DNA of 64,000 nucleotides. Source: Betaproteobacteria bacterium (GTDB lineage: Bacteria > Pseudomonadota > Gammaproteobacteria > Burkholderiales > Ga0077523). Positions 1 to 8,160 of the stretch are shown in pieces (position 1 is the first letter of the stretch; each line of letters begins with the position of its first letter). The stretch spans positions 1 through 64,000 of the forward strand of contig JADJPK010000005.1 in NCBI GenBank assembly GCA_016713305.1. The letters run 5' to 3'. The position numbers and the translations under genes are program-made. The notes under the pieces are model-generated. The model saw nothing but the letters and a program-made list of their open reading frames with translations, ran no database searches and had not been told where the DNA came from.

Positions 1-65
1 CCTAACCCCTCCGTCAAGGGGACGTCCCGCAAGCGGGCCGCCCCTTACGTCGAACAACGTTGGGC
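1..65 (+). repeat. attC site at left edge of window
   Basis: Inverse core CCTAAC at 1-6 (its first base lies outside the window) and core GTTGGGC at 59-65, with self-complementary arms between. Left end of the visible cassette array. Confidence 0.85.
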
Positions 66-103
66 GCGCCAGCTCCGCTCATCCACATCTGTCGGCGTGA
101 AAG

Positions 104-1187
104 ATGATTAAGTACCGTATTTAGGAGCTCAACCTACGACGATCTAAAGGAGGAGCGCGCGCAGGTCATCAGGCGATTCTGGAGATGGGGCGCATTCCCC
201 GTCGGAATGGAGATGTTCAGTGCGGCCGATGAAGAGCAGTGGAAGATCATCGCTCGCCAGATCGACGAAACCGACTACTACGTAGTTGTGGTTGGGCATC
301 GTTATGGATCGGTCACTGGCGGCATAAGCTACACAGAGAAAGAGTACGACTACGCGGCCGCAAAGGGCATTCCGGTTCTTGGCTTTGTCATTGATCCCTC
401 AGTAGACGCACTCGCTAAGCACACGGACAGAGACGAGGACAAGATCGCCGCTCTTGCGAAATTCAAGTCAAAAGTCAAGCAAAGGCCGGTTGGATTCTGG
501 AGGACGGCGGATGACTTGCACGGCAAAGTCTCGATTGCCCTCATGAAGGCCTTCAATACGACACCTCGCACGGGTTGGACCCGAGCTACGGCTTCGGCCG
601 GTCCGGAGGTGATGCACGAGCTTTCGCGACTCTCGCGTGAAAACGCGGAATTGCGTTCACAGCTGAGTGCCGTGCAGAACCAGAGGCAGTTGATCGACGG
701 GCTCATCTTGTTTCTCGTGTCGAGACGCTCAAGGCTGTATCCAAGACGCTGCACCTGAGAGAGCGCGGAAAGCCGGAGTGGGAGATAAAGGTTCAAGTTG
801 ATCTGTTCACGATCTTCGCGCAGCTCGCTCCAGAGATGATGGTCGAGATATCTACCTCTGAGGCGTCAAAGTACCTGGCACTCATGAACAAGCCGGAATC
901 GAGCCTAGTGCTATCGCCGTCCGCGCCGATTCCGACCAATCACATGAAACTTCTGTTTGCGGATCTCGCGAGTCTCGACTTGGTTGAGCCGAGCAAGAAG
1001 AAGCCCAGTTGCAGACGCAGAGTCGTATTGGTCTCTCACGCAGGAGGGAATCGATGTTCTTAAGTTGCACAGAGCCACGCGCCCAGAGGTGGAGGCAGCG
1101 AAGACCATTTCGGCAGAAGAAGCCTCCTCTCAGCCTGGAGGGAGAGCTGTGCGTCGCAAGAGGAGCGATGCAACAAGCGCACCCTAA
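104..1187 (+). pseudogene. Frameshifted DUF4062-domain cassette gene
   Basis: Segments in three frames join into one protein of about 360 residues, from the ATG at 104 to a TAA that lies inside the next attC. The N-terminal part has the DUF4062 signature: SSTYDDLKEER (about 125-160), VGMEMF, AADEEQWKII, YYVVVVGHRYGS and YTEKEYDYA. A short heptad-rich stretch and a C-terminal part ending in a winged-helix-like SLTQEGIDVLKL motif follow. DUF4062 is often the N-terminal sensor of multi-domain signalling or defence proteins; the role here is unknown. Indels are needed near 120, 165, 199, 718 and 1005. Those at 165 and 199 look like loss or gain of one C in a short run, so sequence error is as likely as decay. 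Confidence 0.7.
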
Positions 1188-1253
1188 CCATTCCATCGAG
1201 GGGATGTCCAACCGGCTACGCCGGTCGGCCACCCCTCATGTCAAACGTTAGCC
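1182..1253 (+). repeat. attC site
   Basis: CCCTAAC (1182-1188) to GTTAGCC (1247-1253), 72 bp. The inverse core supplies the TAA stop of the preceding gene. Confidence 0.85.
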
Positions 1254-1269
1254 CTCTTGTTCAGTCGCC

Positions 1270-1883
1270 ATGCGTTATCAGGGTCGCATCACCACATGGA
1301 AGGATGAAAAAGGGTTTGGATTCATTACGCCCATGGATGGCGGCGAGCAGGTCTTCGTACATATCAGTTCCTTTTCCAATCGGCGGCGTCGACCGAATGG
1401 AGAAGAGTTCGTAAGCTACGAACTCACGCGAGATGCCAAGGGCCGTGCCCAAGCCAATGCTGTTGCGTATGTCGGTGATTGGGACATGCCGTCCGCTCCC
1501 CGCGGCCGCAGTAGCATCCCTCCCATACTGTCTGTTTGCTTTCTCGTATTTGTCGTTGTCGTGGTTGTCGCCGGCCGCTACCCGTCGCTGTACTTGCGCT
1601 CTACCTTGTAATGAGCCTCGTCGCTTTTGTTGCCTATGCCTTCGACAAGTCAGCCGCCTTGAGGGGGAAGTGGCGAGTCAAGAAAGTACGTTGCACTTAT
1701 TTGCCCTTCTTGGTGGGTGGCCGGGCGCCCTGGCTGCGCAACGGCTGCTTCGGCACAAGTCGGCGAAGGTTTCTTTTCAAAGCCATGTTCTGGGTCACCG
1801 TGGTGCTTAACTGCGGAGGGCTTGGCTGGTTGTTGTCGCCGGCTGGGGCGAGAACACTCAAATCGATTCTGGGTGCCGCGTGA
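1270..1883 (+). pseudogene. Cold-shock/DUF1294 fusion protein, copy 1 (frameshifted)
   Basis: The N-terminus is intact from ATG 1270: a cold-shock domain (residues 1-70) with the RNP-like KGFGFI and VFVHISSF motifs, then a membrane segment. The frame breaks near 1579, where one C is missing compared with the second copy at 9428-10040. The DUF1294 half (YAFDKSAALRGKW, a hydrophobic segment ending VTVVLN) continues in other frames to a stop at 1883, with further indels near 1677 and 1780. Cold-shock/DUF1294 fusions are a known family of small membrane proteins with a nucleic-acid-binding head; their function is not established. The second copy has an intact C-terminus, so the two together define a protein of about 205 aa. 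Confidence 0.85.
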
Positions 1884-1884
1884 G

Positions 1885-1970
1885 GGCTAACATGGCGCTC
1901 AACCTCGCTCCCTTCGGTCGCTGGACGCTGCGCGGAAGGCCGCGCAGCGTCGGTTAGCCCTACGTTAGGC
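1885..1970 (+). repeat. attC site with tandem core sites
   Basis: GGCTAAC (1885-1891) pairs with GTTAGCC at 1953-1959, but a second core GTTAGGC follows 11 bp later (1964-1970). The same doubled end is found behind the second copy of this cassette. Confidence 0.8.
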
Positions 1971-1974
1971 CGCA

Positions 1975-2454
1975 ATGACCGAACCTTATCGCGTCGACAA
2001 GCCGCTGTGGACTGCGGATGACTTCGAACTCATGGGTTGGCATGACTCCAGACTATGGGCGATGGTGGCCGACGAAGAGAAGTTCGAGTTCGCAATGGAC
2101 CTGGACTACATCTTCAAATGGGTGCACCCGGGACCGGACGAGACGTACTTCAAATTCTGGGTAGCGCCGGTGACCATGGTTTTCGAGAACGCGTTCGATG
2201 TCACGCTCAACATAGAATCCCGGCAAGGCGGGATTGAGATCGCCGATCTCCATCGTGAGGACTCAAGACCCACGCCAAATGGCGCCCTGATGGACCACCT
2301 GTTCCGATTCGAATGCCAAGAGGGCGAGATCTCCCTGCGGGCCACAGGGTACCGTCTGTACGTACGCGCGGAGCCGCGGCTCATGCAGTCGCAGTGCTTT
2401 TCACTTGAGGAGCGAGGGGGGATCAGCGTTGAACGTCGCGTTTTTGCGGCCTAA
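1975..2454 (+). CDS. Cassette protein of unknown function, 159 aa
   Basis: No family recognised. ATG lies 5 bp after the core and TAA lies inside the next attC. Soluble, acidic and rich in aromatic residues, with no signal peptide or membrane segment. The pattern W-H-D-S-R-L near residue 23 and VFENAF near 64 is echoed in the cassette protein at 10143 (WQDSRI ... VFENAY), so the two may be distant members of one beta-rich cassette family. Confidence 0.75.
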   Translation: MTEPYRVDKPLWTADDFELMGWHDSRLWAMVADEEKFEFAMDLDYIFKWVHPGPDETYFKFWVAPVTMVFENAFDVTLNIESRQGGIEIADLHREDSRPTPNGALMDHLFRFECQEGEISLRATGYRLYVRAEPRLMQSQCFSLEERGGISVERRVFAA

Positions 2455-2517
2455 CCAGCCGTTGGAGCGGACGCCTCCGTGCTGCGCACTCCGGCGCCGC
2501 TCAACGGCACGTTAGGC
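2449..2517 (+). repeat. attC site
   Basis: GCCTAAC (2449-2455) to GTTAGGC (2511-2517), 69 bp. Confidence 0.85.
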
Positions 2518-2532
2518 GTCAAAGGCAACCCC

Positions 2533-3087
2533 GTGCCCAATTGCGACTTCTTAGCTGCCAAGTCTGACCTCGAAGCCGTCCTAGACTACGTTTTCACGTC
2601 ACACGAGTTCACCGTCTACGAGGCCTACTCCGAGCCAGAAGCTGAACTCCGCACATTTGGCAGCACAGCCGAAGTGGCCGACGCCCACCCTCTTGGCCGC
2701 TGCAAGGGAACCGCACCCTCCGTACTACTGCAACTTCTCGCCCGAGGCTCAGGCGCCGCAACCATTGAACGGTACGCTCTTGATCCGAGTAGCTGCAATG
2801 GCAAGACCTTTCGCTACCGCTCAAGCGGCTGGGGGCTGATTCAACTCCACCTTGGGGGCATCGGCCCGAAGGGGCTTGTTTCGTCCCACACCAATCACAA
2901 CTCGCCAGAACGCGCGCTCAAGTGGGCATCAACGTACCCCGAACTTTCGCCACCGTCCGCCTGGGACTGGAAGCTTGTTCAAGCTTCCTCGCGTAAGCTG
3001 AATCGCGTCATCCACACGCTCGCAGTTGCCAAAGACGGCAGCCGCCCCGTGCTAGCCGAAGCGGCTGCCTGCCTCGCGGCGCGTTGA
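2533..3087 (+). CDS. Cassette protein of unknown function, 184 aa
   Basis: The frame is open from 2479, but that would begin inside the attC; GTG at 2533, 16 bp after the core, is the likely start. The sequence begins VPNCDFLAAKSDLEAVLDYVF, followed by a mixed alpha/beta region with conserved-looking GWGLIQLHLGG. No signal peptide or membrane segment. Proteins of this look are frequent integron orphans; no function can be assigned. Confidence 0.7.
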   Translation: MPNCDFLAAKSDLEAVLDYVFTSHEFTVYEAYSEPEAELRTFGSTAEVADAHPLGRCKGTAPSVLLQLLARGSGAATIERYALDPSSCNGKTFRYRSSGWGLIQLHLGGIGPKGLVSSHTNHNSPERALKWASTYPELSPPSAWDWKLVQASSRKLNRVIHTLAVAKDGSRPVLAEAAACLAAR

Positions 3088-3088
3088 C

Positions 3089-3217
3089 GCCTAACCCTTC
3101 GCTCGAGCGGACCTCCACCGGCAAGGCACCTGGGCCGCGCGGAGCCCACTGCGTTTATCATGCACCGCGCGGCCCAGGCGCCTTGCCGCTGGCGTCCGCT
3201 CAGCTCAAACGTTAGGC
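3089..3217 (+). repeat. attC site, long class (129 bp)
   Basis: GCCTAAC (3089-3095) to GTTAGGC (3211-3217). Long complementary arms around a loop containing TTTATCATGC. Confidence 0.9.
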
Positions 3218-3223
3218 CTCACA

Positions 3224-3736
3224 GTGACCGTCGCCTCGCCTCAGAAGCTTCTGGAACTCGTAGAGCGAGAGCTCGACTCGTTGAATGATTCGCGAGTCGT
3301 CAAGCACGTTCGCGGCCTTCTCGTTCAGCCAACCAGCGTCGTGCGCGCTTGGGACTATGGTGCTCCTGATGAGGCTTACCCGTGTTGGTCAGTGCTTGAA
3401 CACCCGAAGTCGAACACTGGCATCGCTTACTGCGAGCAAGGCTTCGGCCCTACAAATCCATGGGGCTTGGTCTTCCTCGCTGGATCGGAGCACATGTCGA
3501 TCGGCATGGATTCCGGCTGGTTCCCTCACTTCTTGGATGCGTATTTCCAATCCAAGGCTGCGGCCGAGTTGCCAATCTGGCGCGTGTATCAGCACACACA
3601 CGAAGACTACCCAGGTCATCCCCTAACGGCTGAGGCTGACTGGGACTCTACGTGGGAACAAGTTCTCCGCTTGCGCGAGCGAAATCCGAGTAATCGCTAC
3701 CACTGCGACCAGGACCTGTACCGCAGTGAGGCCTAA
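3224..3736 (+). CDS. Cassette protein of unknown function, 170 aa
   Basis: GTG start 6 bp after the core; the TAA stop is provided by the next attC (GCCTAAC). Soluble, tryptophan-rich alpha/beta protein with a helical N-terminus (residues 5-35), then PCWSVLEHPKSNTGIAYC and GLVFLAGSEHMSIGMDSGW. The layout resembles small SUKH-like or immunity-like domains, but no diagnostic motif was found and no function is assigned. Confidence 0.7.
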   Translation: MTVASPQKLLELVERELDSLNDSRVVKHVRGLLVQPTSVVRAWDYGAPDEAYPCWSVLEHPKSNTGIAYCEQGFGPTNPWGLVFLAGSEHMSIGMDSGWFPHFLDAYFQSKAAAELPIWRVYQHTHEDYPGHPLTAEADWDSTWEQVLRLRERNPSNRYHCDQDLYRSEA

Positions 3737-3822
3737 CCCTTCGCTCGAGGCGCTCAAGCGTATCCTGCACCTCGCGGCCCAAGCGCTCCACCGCCGGGGT
3801 CGCCTCAGCTCAAACGTTAGGC
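3731..3822 (+). repeat. attC site
   Basis: GCCTAAC (3731-3737) to GTTAGGC (3816-3822), 92 bp. Confidence 0.88.
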
Positions 3823-3856
3823 GTCACAAACACCGGCGCGCTCGTTCCAATCGCAT

Positions 3857-4892
3857 ATGGCCGTAACGTTCTCCGACGAAGTGATGAAGGCAATGGGCTT
3901 CCGCCTATTCGCAGCTGGCGAAACGGTGCGGGCGCGCTTCACCCACCTAACAGTCTTCGCTATTGAGGGCATCACCGTTGCATCTACCGAGACGGCAACA
4001 GTGCCTGTCAAGGGACATGTATGCAAGCTTGCGATCGCGCCCAAGGTGAACGCCGCCTGCCGAGCCCTACTGTCCGACGACTACGCAGCGGACGAGTCGG
4101 AGTGGGAGAAGGAGCACAAGTGCAGCGGCCCCTATGCCTTGATCGCGGTCGGGCCCACGGAAGAGTTTGAAGCCAACGCCGGCCGGCTCAAGGAGGAAGC
4201 AGACGGAAGTGTCACGACCTACGATTGCTTCCCCACCGCAAAAGCTGCCCTCCGTGAAGTGGCGAGCGAAGTGCTCCCCGAGTTGGTCACCGCCCTCACA
4301 TGCAACTTCTTCACTCCGGGGCGCCATTTCCGTGCCCGTTCAGTGGATGTAGCGACGTGCGGGACGACCCCCCAAGGACGCACAGTTCATGATCTTCGGA
4401 TCACTATGTCGGCCCTTGCCTTCGCCTCGATCGCCGCAACCTCTCAGACAGTGCAAACAGGTCTAGTCGGCGTGGTCTCGCAAGTGCCCAAGCTCAACGT
4501 GAAGGTAGCTCGCTTCTTCAAGCTGGCAATGTTTGAAGAAGATGACCTCAAGAGATTTCTGTACTTCTTCCTCGCACTCGAAGTGAAGACGCATGCAACG
4601 TTTGCTGCAGTAGATCATTCCGAGAGCCTCGCCTTGTTAGTCCCGAAGGCATCACTGGCGGGTCAATCGGTCACGGCTCTACTTCAGCGCCACACCGACA
4701 ACATGAAGAATCTTCGTGATCGATTCGTCTGGTGTTCCCTGCTTGCGGAAGTCAATCACCGACGACGATATAGCCGAGTTCAAACGGCTTAAAGACATTC
4801 GGGACGCAATCGCCCATGGTTCCATTGACACGCCACCCAGCGCGGAAGTGGTAGCGCTTCAGGCTCTGACCGTCAAAGTCTTGCAGCAGTAG
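3857..4892 (+). pseudogene. Cassette gene with C-terminal HEPN-like RxxxxH motif (one frameshift)
   Basis: From ATG 3857 the frame runs to about 4747, then an indel shifts the reading frame (premature stop at 4792). Restoring it adds about 45 residues containing FKRLKDIRDAIAHG and a stop at 4892, just before the attC; full length is about 345 aa. R-D-A-I-A-H fits the Rx4-6H ribonuclease motif of HEPN domains, and the preceding helical region (DDLKRFLYFFLALEV, RDRFVWCSLLA) fits a HEPN helical bundle. The N-terminal 170 residues are of unknown fold. HEPN proteins are mostly RNA-targeting toxins or defence effectors; that role is inferred from the motif only. Confidence 0.65.
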
Positions 4893-4906
4893 CGACGGCC
4901 AGTGAC

Positions 4907-5032
4907 GCCTAACCCTTCGCTCGAGTGGACTGCCACCGGCAAGGTGCTTGGCCCGCGAGTCGCTCGCTGTCATCATCCGCCTCGCAGGCCAAGCACCTTC
5001 CCGGTGTCAGCCCCTCAGCTCAAACGTTGGGC
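4907..5032 (+). repeat. attC site, long class (126 bp)
   Basis: GCCTAAC (4907-4913) to GTTGGGC (5026-5032). Arms built on GGCAAGGTGCTTGGCC and its complement, with loop TCATCATCCG. Confidence 0.9.
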
Positions 5033-5041
5033 CTACTGAAA

Positions 5042-5611
5042 ATGAGGCTTCGACTCTTCGTTGGGATCGCGCTTATGGCATCGAGCTTTCCTTTGTTTGG
5101 GTGTCAAAAAGTTTCTGTAACCGAAGAAGAAGGTTTTGTAGACCTGACTATTGGTGTCAAGCACGAGACTCTCGACAACGGACGCCTCCGAATTGATGCT
5201 TGTGGAAATCTGGGTGGAGAAGTCATAGCTTTCAGAATTGAGTTGGCGCCGGATTGGAAGGAACGTCAGATTGAGGGAACGGACCAGTTCTTCTATTTTG
5301 GATCAGGCGCATTCATCCGCATGGGGGTTGAAACAGATAGATTCATCTCAAAGCTAGCTGCGCTCTACGGTGTCGCTCCCATTCCGTTTGCCGCGCGTGA
5401 GAGCCTCGATTTTCAGGTCGTGGGGCTGGCGTCAGACCCTCGGCAGATACTGGAATCTGTTGTGAAAATGAAGTTCTTTTTGAATGCTGAAGCGGGCGAG
5501 AATCTTTACAGCGAAGTCTTCGTTAACACCGACCTTAAGGGCGGGAGGATGGACTGGAATGAGAAGGACCCTGAGTATCGCGCACCACTTATCAAGTCTC
5601 TCTCACGGTAG
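5042..5611 (+). CDS. Putative lipoprotein, 189 aa
   Basis: ATG 9 bp after the core. A type II signal peptide covers residues 1-21 with a lipobox-like PLFGC; the mature protein would be lipid-anchored. The rest is soluble, beta-rich and of unknown family. Base composition is lower in GC than in neighbouring cassettes, consistent with separate origin. Stop at 5611, overlapping the beginning of the attC. Confidence 0.75.
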   Translation: MRLRLFVGIALMASSFPLFGCQKVSVTEEEGFVDLTIGVKHETLDNGRLRIDACGNLGGEVIAFRIELAPDWKERQIEGTDQFFYFGSGAFIRMGVETDRFISKLAALYGVAPIPFAARESLDFQVVGLASDPRQILESVVKMKFFLNAEAGENLYSEVFVNTDLKGGRMDWNEKDPEYRAPLIKSLSR

Positions 5612-5671
5612 GCCCAACCAGGCATTACAGCCGACGCCGCTTCGCGGCGCGGCTGAATTCCAGCATTGGGC
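5612..5671 (+). repeat. attC site with ATTGGGC core
   Basis: GCCCAAC (5612-5618) to ATTGGGC (5665-5671), 60 bp. The first core base is A instead of G. Confidence 0.75.
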
Positions 5672-5674
5672 ATC

Positions 5675-5998
5675 ATGAGCAACGAAGCGATTGCGAAGCG
5701 ACTGCTTGAGGTGGCAGAAGGCGTGCTAAGAGGGACGCAGCCCAGTTCCGCCTTCGCTGATGCAGTTGATGTTCACGGTTCTGCCTTTGAAGGGTTACCT
5801 CGAGCGTGGCTCGATCGTCTCAACCGTCTGTCCGTTCAAGTGATTGAGGAGGACGTATCTCCACTAGAGGAACAGTTGCTCGGCCTGCGAAATTCACGAG
5901 CATCACTTCAGGAAGCTGCAAGCATGCTTCGGGCTCTACAGGGTAGTGCCCAACAATCCGTTCAACCCGATCGCCGCGAAGACGCGGCTTCGGGTTAA
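5675..5998 (+). CDS. Small helical cassette protein, 107 aa
   Basis: ATG 3 bp after the core. Largely alpha-helical, acidic, no signal peptide. The last 17 or so residues are encoded by the attC itself, because the inverse core GCCCAAC contains no stop; the TAA is at 5996-5998 in the right arm. Unknown function. Confidence 0.65.
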   Translation: MSNEAIAKRLLEVAEGVLRGTQPSSAFADAVDVHGSAFEGLPRAWLDRLNRLSVQVIEEDVSPLEEQLLGLRNSRASLQEAASMLRALQGSAQQSVQPDRREDAASG

Positions 5999-6011
5999 CG
6001 GCACGTTAAGC
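5948..6011 (+). repeat. attC site
   Basis: GCCCAAC (5948-5954) to GTTAAGC (6005-6011), 64 bp. Overlaps the 3' end of the preceding gene. Confidence 0.8.
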
Positions 6012-6016
6012 CTCAC

Positions 6017-6460
6017 ATGCACGAACTGCCGATGGCCCTTCACCAGAAGATTCGGGAGCTGTCCGCCGAAGGCGATGCACTCGCTGCAAAGAAGCAGTTT
6101 GAGCAAGCGATCGAGATCTACAACATCGCTTGGGGCCTTGTCCCGGAGCCCAAGAACGACTGGGAGGCAAGCACCTGGCTCCTTACCGCCATCGGTGACG
6201 CATGCTTTTTCGGCGGCTTCTTCACATCAGGCTCGGAAGCCTTCTCGTATGCGCTCCATTGCCCGGGAGGGTTCGGGAACCCGTTTGTCCATCTGCGGTT
6301 GGGTCAATGTGAGTTCGAGTGCGAGAATCTGGACATGTCCGCGGAGCACCTGACTCGCGCGTACTCCCTGGAGGGCAAGGCAATCCTTGAGGCCGAGAAC
6401 CCCAAGTACTTCGAGTTTCTGAAAACTCGAATCAAACCTCCGGTGTCGGGAAAATGGTGA
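6017..6460 (+). CDS. TPR-like cassette protein, 147 aa
   Basis: ATG 5 bp after the core; a second ATG at 6032 is possible. Residues 10-125 form at least two tetratricopeptide-like helix pairs (EGDALAAKKQFEQAIEIYNIAW; AFSYALHCPGGFGNPFVHLR; SAEHLTRAYSLEG). TPR proteins of this size usually act in protein-protein contacts. Cytoplasmic; partner unknown. Confidence 0.75.
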   Translation: MHELPMALHQKIRELSAEGDALAAKKQFEQAIEIYNIAWGLVPEPKNDWEASTWLLTAIGDACFFGGFFTSGSEAFSYALHCPGGFGNPFVHLRLGQCEFECENLDMSAEHLTRAYSLEGKAILEAENPKYFEFLKTRIKPPVSGKW

Positions 6461-6461
6461 G

Positions 6462-6527
6462 GCCTAACCCGGCGCTCGTTCGGACTGGCCGCCTGCGGCG
6501 CCCAGCCGCACAGCTTTCACGTTAGAA
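6462..6527 (+). repeat. attC site
   Basis: GCCTAAC (6462-6468) to GTTAGAA (6521-6527), 66 bp. The last 20 or so bases before the core are the same as in the attC at 10487-10552, which also precedes a copy of the same downstream cassette. Confidence 0.85.
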
Positions 6528-6530
6528 CTC

Positions 6531-6845
6531 ATGTTCGGCGCGTTCTCGTTTGTCGTCATCACGCAAGTCATCTTTGTCGCAGTGTGTGTCCCGTTCCTGG
6601 AAGCGGTGAAGGAGGAGTCGCCGGCTACGTACTCAGCGTGGGGCAATCCGAGCGCACTGGGTCTTATCTTGCGAAAGCGCGCGTGGTGGCCCTTCTCCGG
6701 CATGGTGCTGTCGCGACAGTACCGAACTGCGCTAGCCGGTTGCCCGCGTTCTCGTGCGTGGGCCAGTTGGCTGCACGTTGCTCAGTGGTTGCAGTTGGGA
6801 GGGCTCGCAGTGTTTGTTGTCTCCATCTTTCTCGGCGGACGCTAA
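6531..6845 (+). CDS. Small membrane protein, 104 aa (copy 1 of duplicated cassette)
   Basis: ATG 3 bp after the core. Two hydrophobic segments (about 4-22 and 84-101) flank an Arg/Trp-rich central loop (RKRAWWPFSGMVLSRQYR). The protein is identical to the one at 10556-10870; the DNA differs at a few silent positions. Unknown family; probably an inner-membrane protein. Confidence 0.8.
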   Translation: MFGAFSFVVITQVIFVAVCVPFLEAVKEESPATYSAWGNPSALGLILRKRAWWPFSGMVLSRQYRTALAGCPRSRAWASWLHVAQWLQLGGLAVFVVSIFLGGR

Positions 6846-6849
6846 TGAG

Positions 6850-6927
6850 TTCTAACTCCTCCATCGAGCGGACTCTCTACGGCATGCCTCGCATGCCTGC
6901 GGTCGCCGCTCATGTCGAGCGTTGGGC
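6850..6927 (+). repeat. attC site
   Basis: TTCTAAC (6850-6856) to GTTGGGC (6921-6927), 78 bp. Nearly identical to 10875-10952 up to the crossover point; the last core bases differ because they belong to the next cassette. Confidence 0.88.
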
Positions 6928-6943
6928 GGGTGGGTCATAGCCA

Positions 6944-7609
6944 ATGAGTGATTGGTTGCCAAGAGGTGGTATCTACGTCGGCTGTGCCTTACTTCTAATT
7001 GTTGTAGGTCTGGGCCTTTACATAGGGCTCTTCGAATGGTTTGGAATTTCGGTCCTTCTGGGGTTCATTGTGGCGGTGTTCGCCTGCTGGATACTGGCAA
7101 GATGTCTATGGCGACCAAGTCTTACCAAGTTTCGAAAGGATGCATTGCCGATCGTCGTATTGCTCGGCACTGTTGCATTGCTGCCTTTTGCGAACGCGGC
7201 TCAATGGAACTTATTTCTCTTTGCACGACGAGCGAGTTTGGAGGCATTGGCAAAAGACGTTATCGCCTACGGGAAGATCCAGCAAATGAGTGATGGCCTT
7301 CGCTATCACAAGAGCCTAAACGGACAGGCGTTTGATGCTAGCAGCACAAAAGTAGGTGAAGGCACTTTTCCAAAGCTTGATGAAGTCATTCGCAATAGCG
7401 GCATAGAACCAGCCAAGTACCACGATTTCCGTAGACGATTGGTTGCCGCAGGGTTTAGCGAATTCGAGGTAACTGATCGGTATGTGGCTTTTGTCTACGA
7501 CGGTTTGCTAGACAATTTGGTAGGTGTTTTAACACTGCGGTCAACCGGACCCGCTACGGCGGCCATCGGCCACCTACACGGGCCGGTTACCTCTGCGTTA
7601 GGGCTCTGA
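6944..7609 (+). CDS. Membrane protein, 221 aa, reading through its attC
   Basis: Three hydrophobic segments in residues 10-85, then a soluble C-terminal region. The last 25 or so residues are encoded by the attC, and the TGA (7607-7609) overlaps the ATG of the next cassette gene (TGATG). If the TTTT run at 7527-7530 had one T fewer, a TAA would end the protein in the inverse core, as in other cassettes, so either a real fusion or an indel is possible. Function unknown. Confidence 0.7.
   Translation: MSDWLPRGGIYVGCALLLIVVGLGLYIGLFEWFGISVLLGFIVAVFACWILARCLWRPSLTKFRKDALPIVVLLGTVALLPFANAAQWNLFLFARRASLEALAKDVIAYGKIQQMSDGLRYHKSLNGQAFDASSTKVGEGTFPKLDEVIRNSGIEPAKYHDFRRRLVAAGFSEFEVTDRYVAFVYDGLLDNLVGVLTLRSTGPATAAIGHLHGPVTSALGL
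7527..7603 (+). repeat. attC site
   Basis: TTTTAAC (7527-7533) to GTTAGGG (7597-7603), 77 bp. A GTTTAAC inverse core would fit better if one T in the run is spurious. Confidence 0.75.
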
Positions 7610-8043
7610 TGACTCCGCGCACTCTCACCATTTCGCTCCACCAACCGGATGACGGTGATGGTCTCGCGCGCTTCAAGATCGAAGCCGAGAATGGGCGGTT
7701 TGCGTGTTCTACTTTGGTCTGGGGCTACGCTGACACATTTGCTGAGTTGGCCGGCGCAATCAAAGGCTTTCCCACATCGCCATCCGCTTCTGTCGAGTTT
7801 CAGTTGGGTTCTGCTGGTGTCGGGCAATGTAGTCTTTCGTTCGTTTGCCTTGACGGCTCTGGCCATTCCGCAGTTTGGGTATCTGTCGAGTCCGAGTATC
7901 CCGTTCGCCCAACCTCTCAACACCAAGAGGCTTCCCTCTGTCTTCGCATTGAACCGTCGTCGGTCGACTCATTTCATTCTGAGCTTGTCGCTCTTGCGTC
8001 CGGCGCATCTACCATGGCTGAACTTCATGGCTCCGAGCCCTAA
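7609..8043 (+). CDS. Cassette protein of unknown function, 144 aa
   Basis: ATG overlaps the stop of the previous reading frame (TGATG), allowing translational coupling across a cassette boundary. Beta-rich soluble protein (residues 1-110) with a short helical end. TAA lies in the next inverse core. No recognised family. Confidence 0.7.
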   Translation: MTPRTLTISLHQPDDGDGLARFKIEAENGRFACSTLVWGYADTFAELAGAIKGFPTSPSASVEFQLGSAGVGQCSLSFVCLDGSGHSAVWVSVESEYPVRPTSQHQEASLCLRIEPSSVDSFHSELVALASGASTMAELHGSEP

Positions 8044-8127
8044 CACTTCGGTCGAGGGGACGGCCCAGAAGCTGCGCTTCTGGGTTCCCTCCCTTCGGTC
8101 GGCCGCCCCTCACCTCGGACGTTGGAC
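8038..8127 (+). repeat. attC site
   Basis: CCCTAAC (8038-8044) to GTTGGAC (8121-8127), 90 bp. Confidence 0.85.
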
Positions 8128-8160
8128 ATCGGAGCAACTGAAGATGAAGGAGCCATTGCC

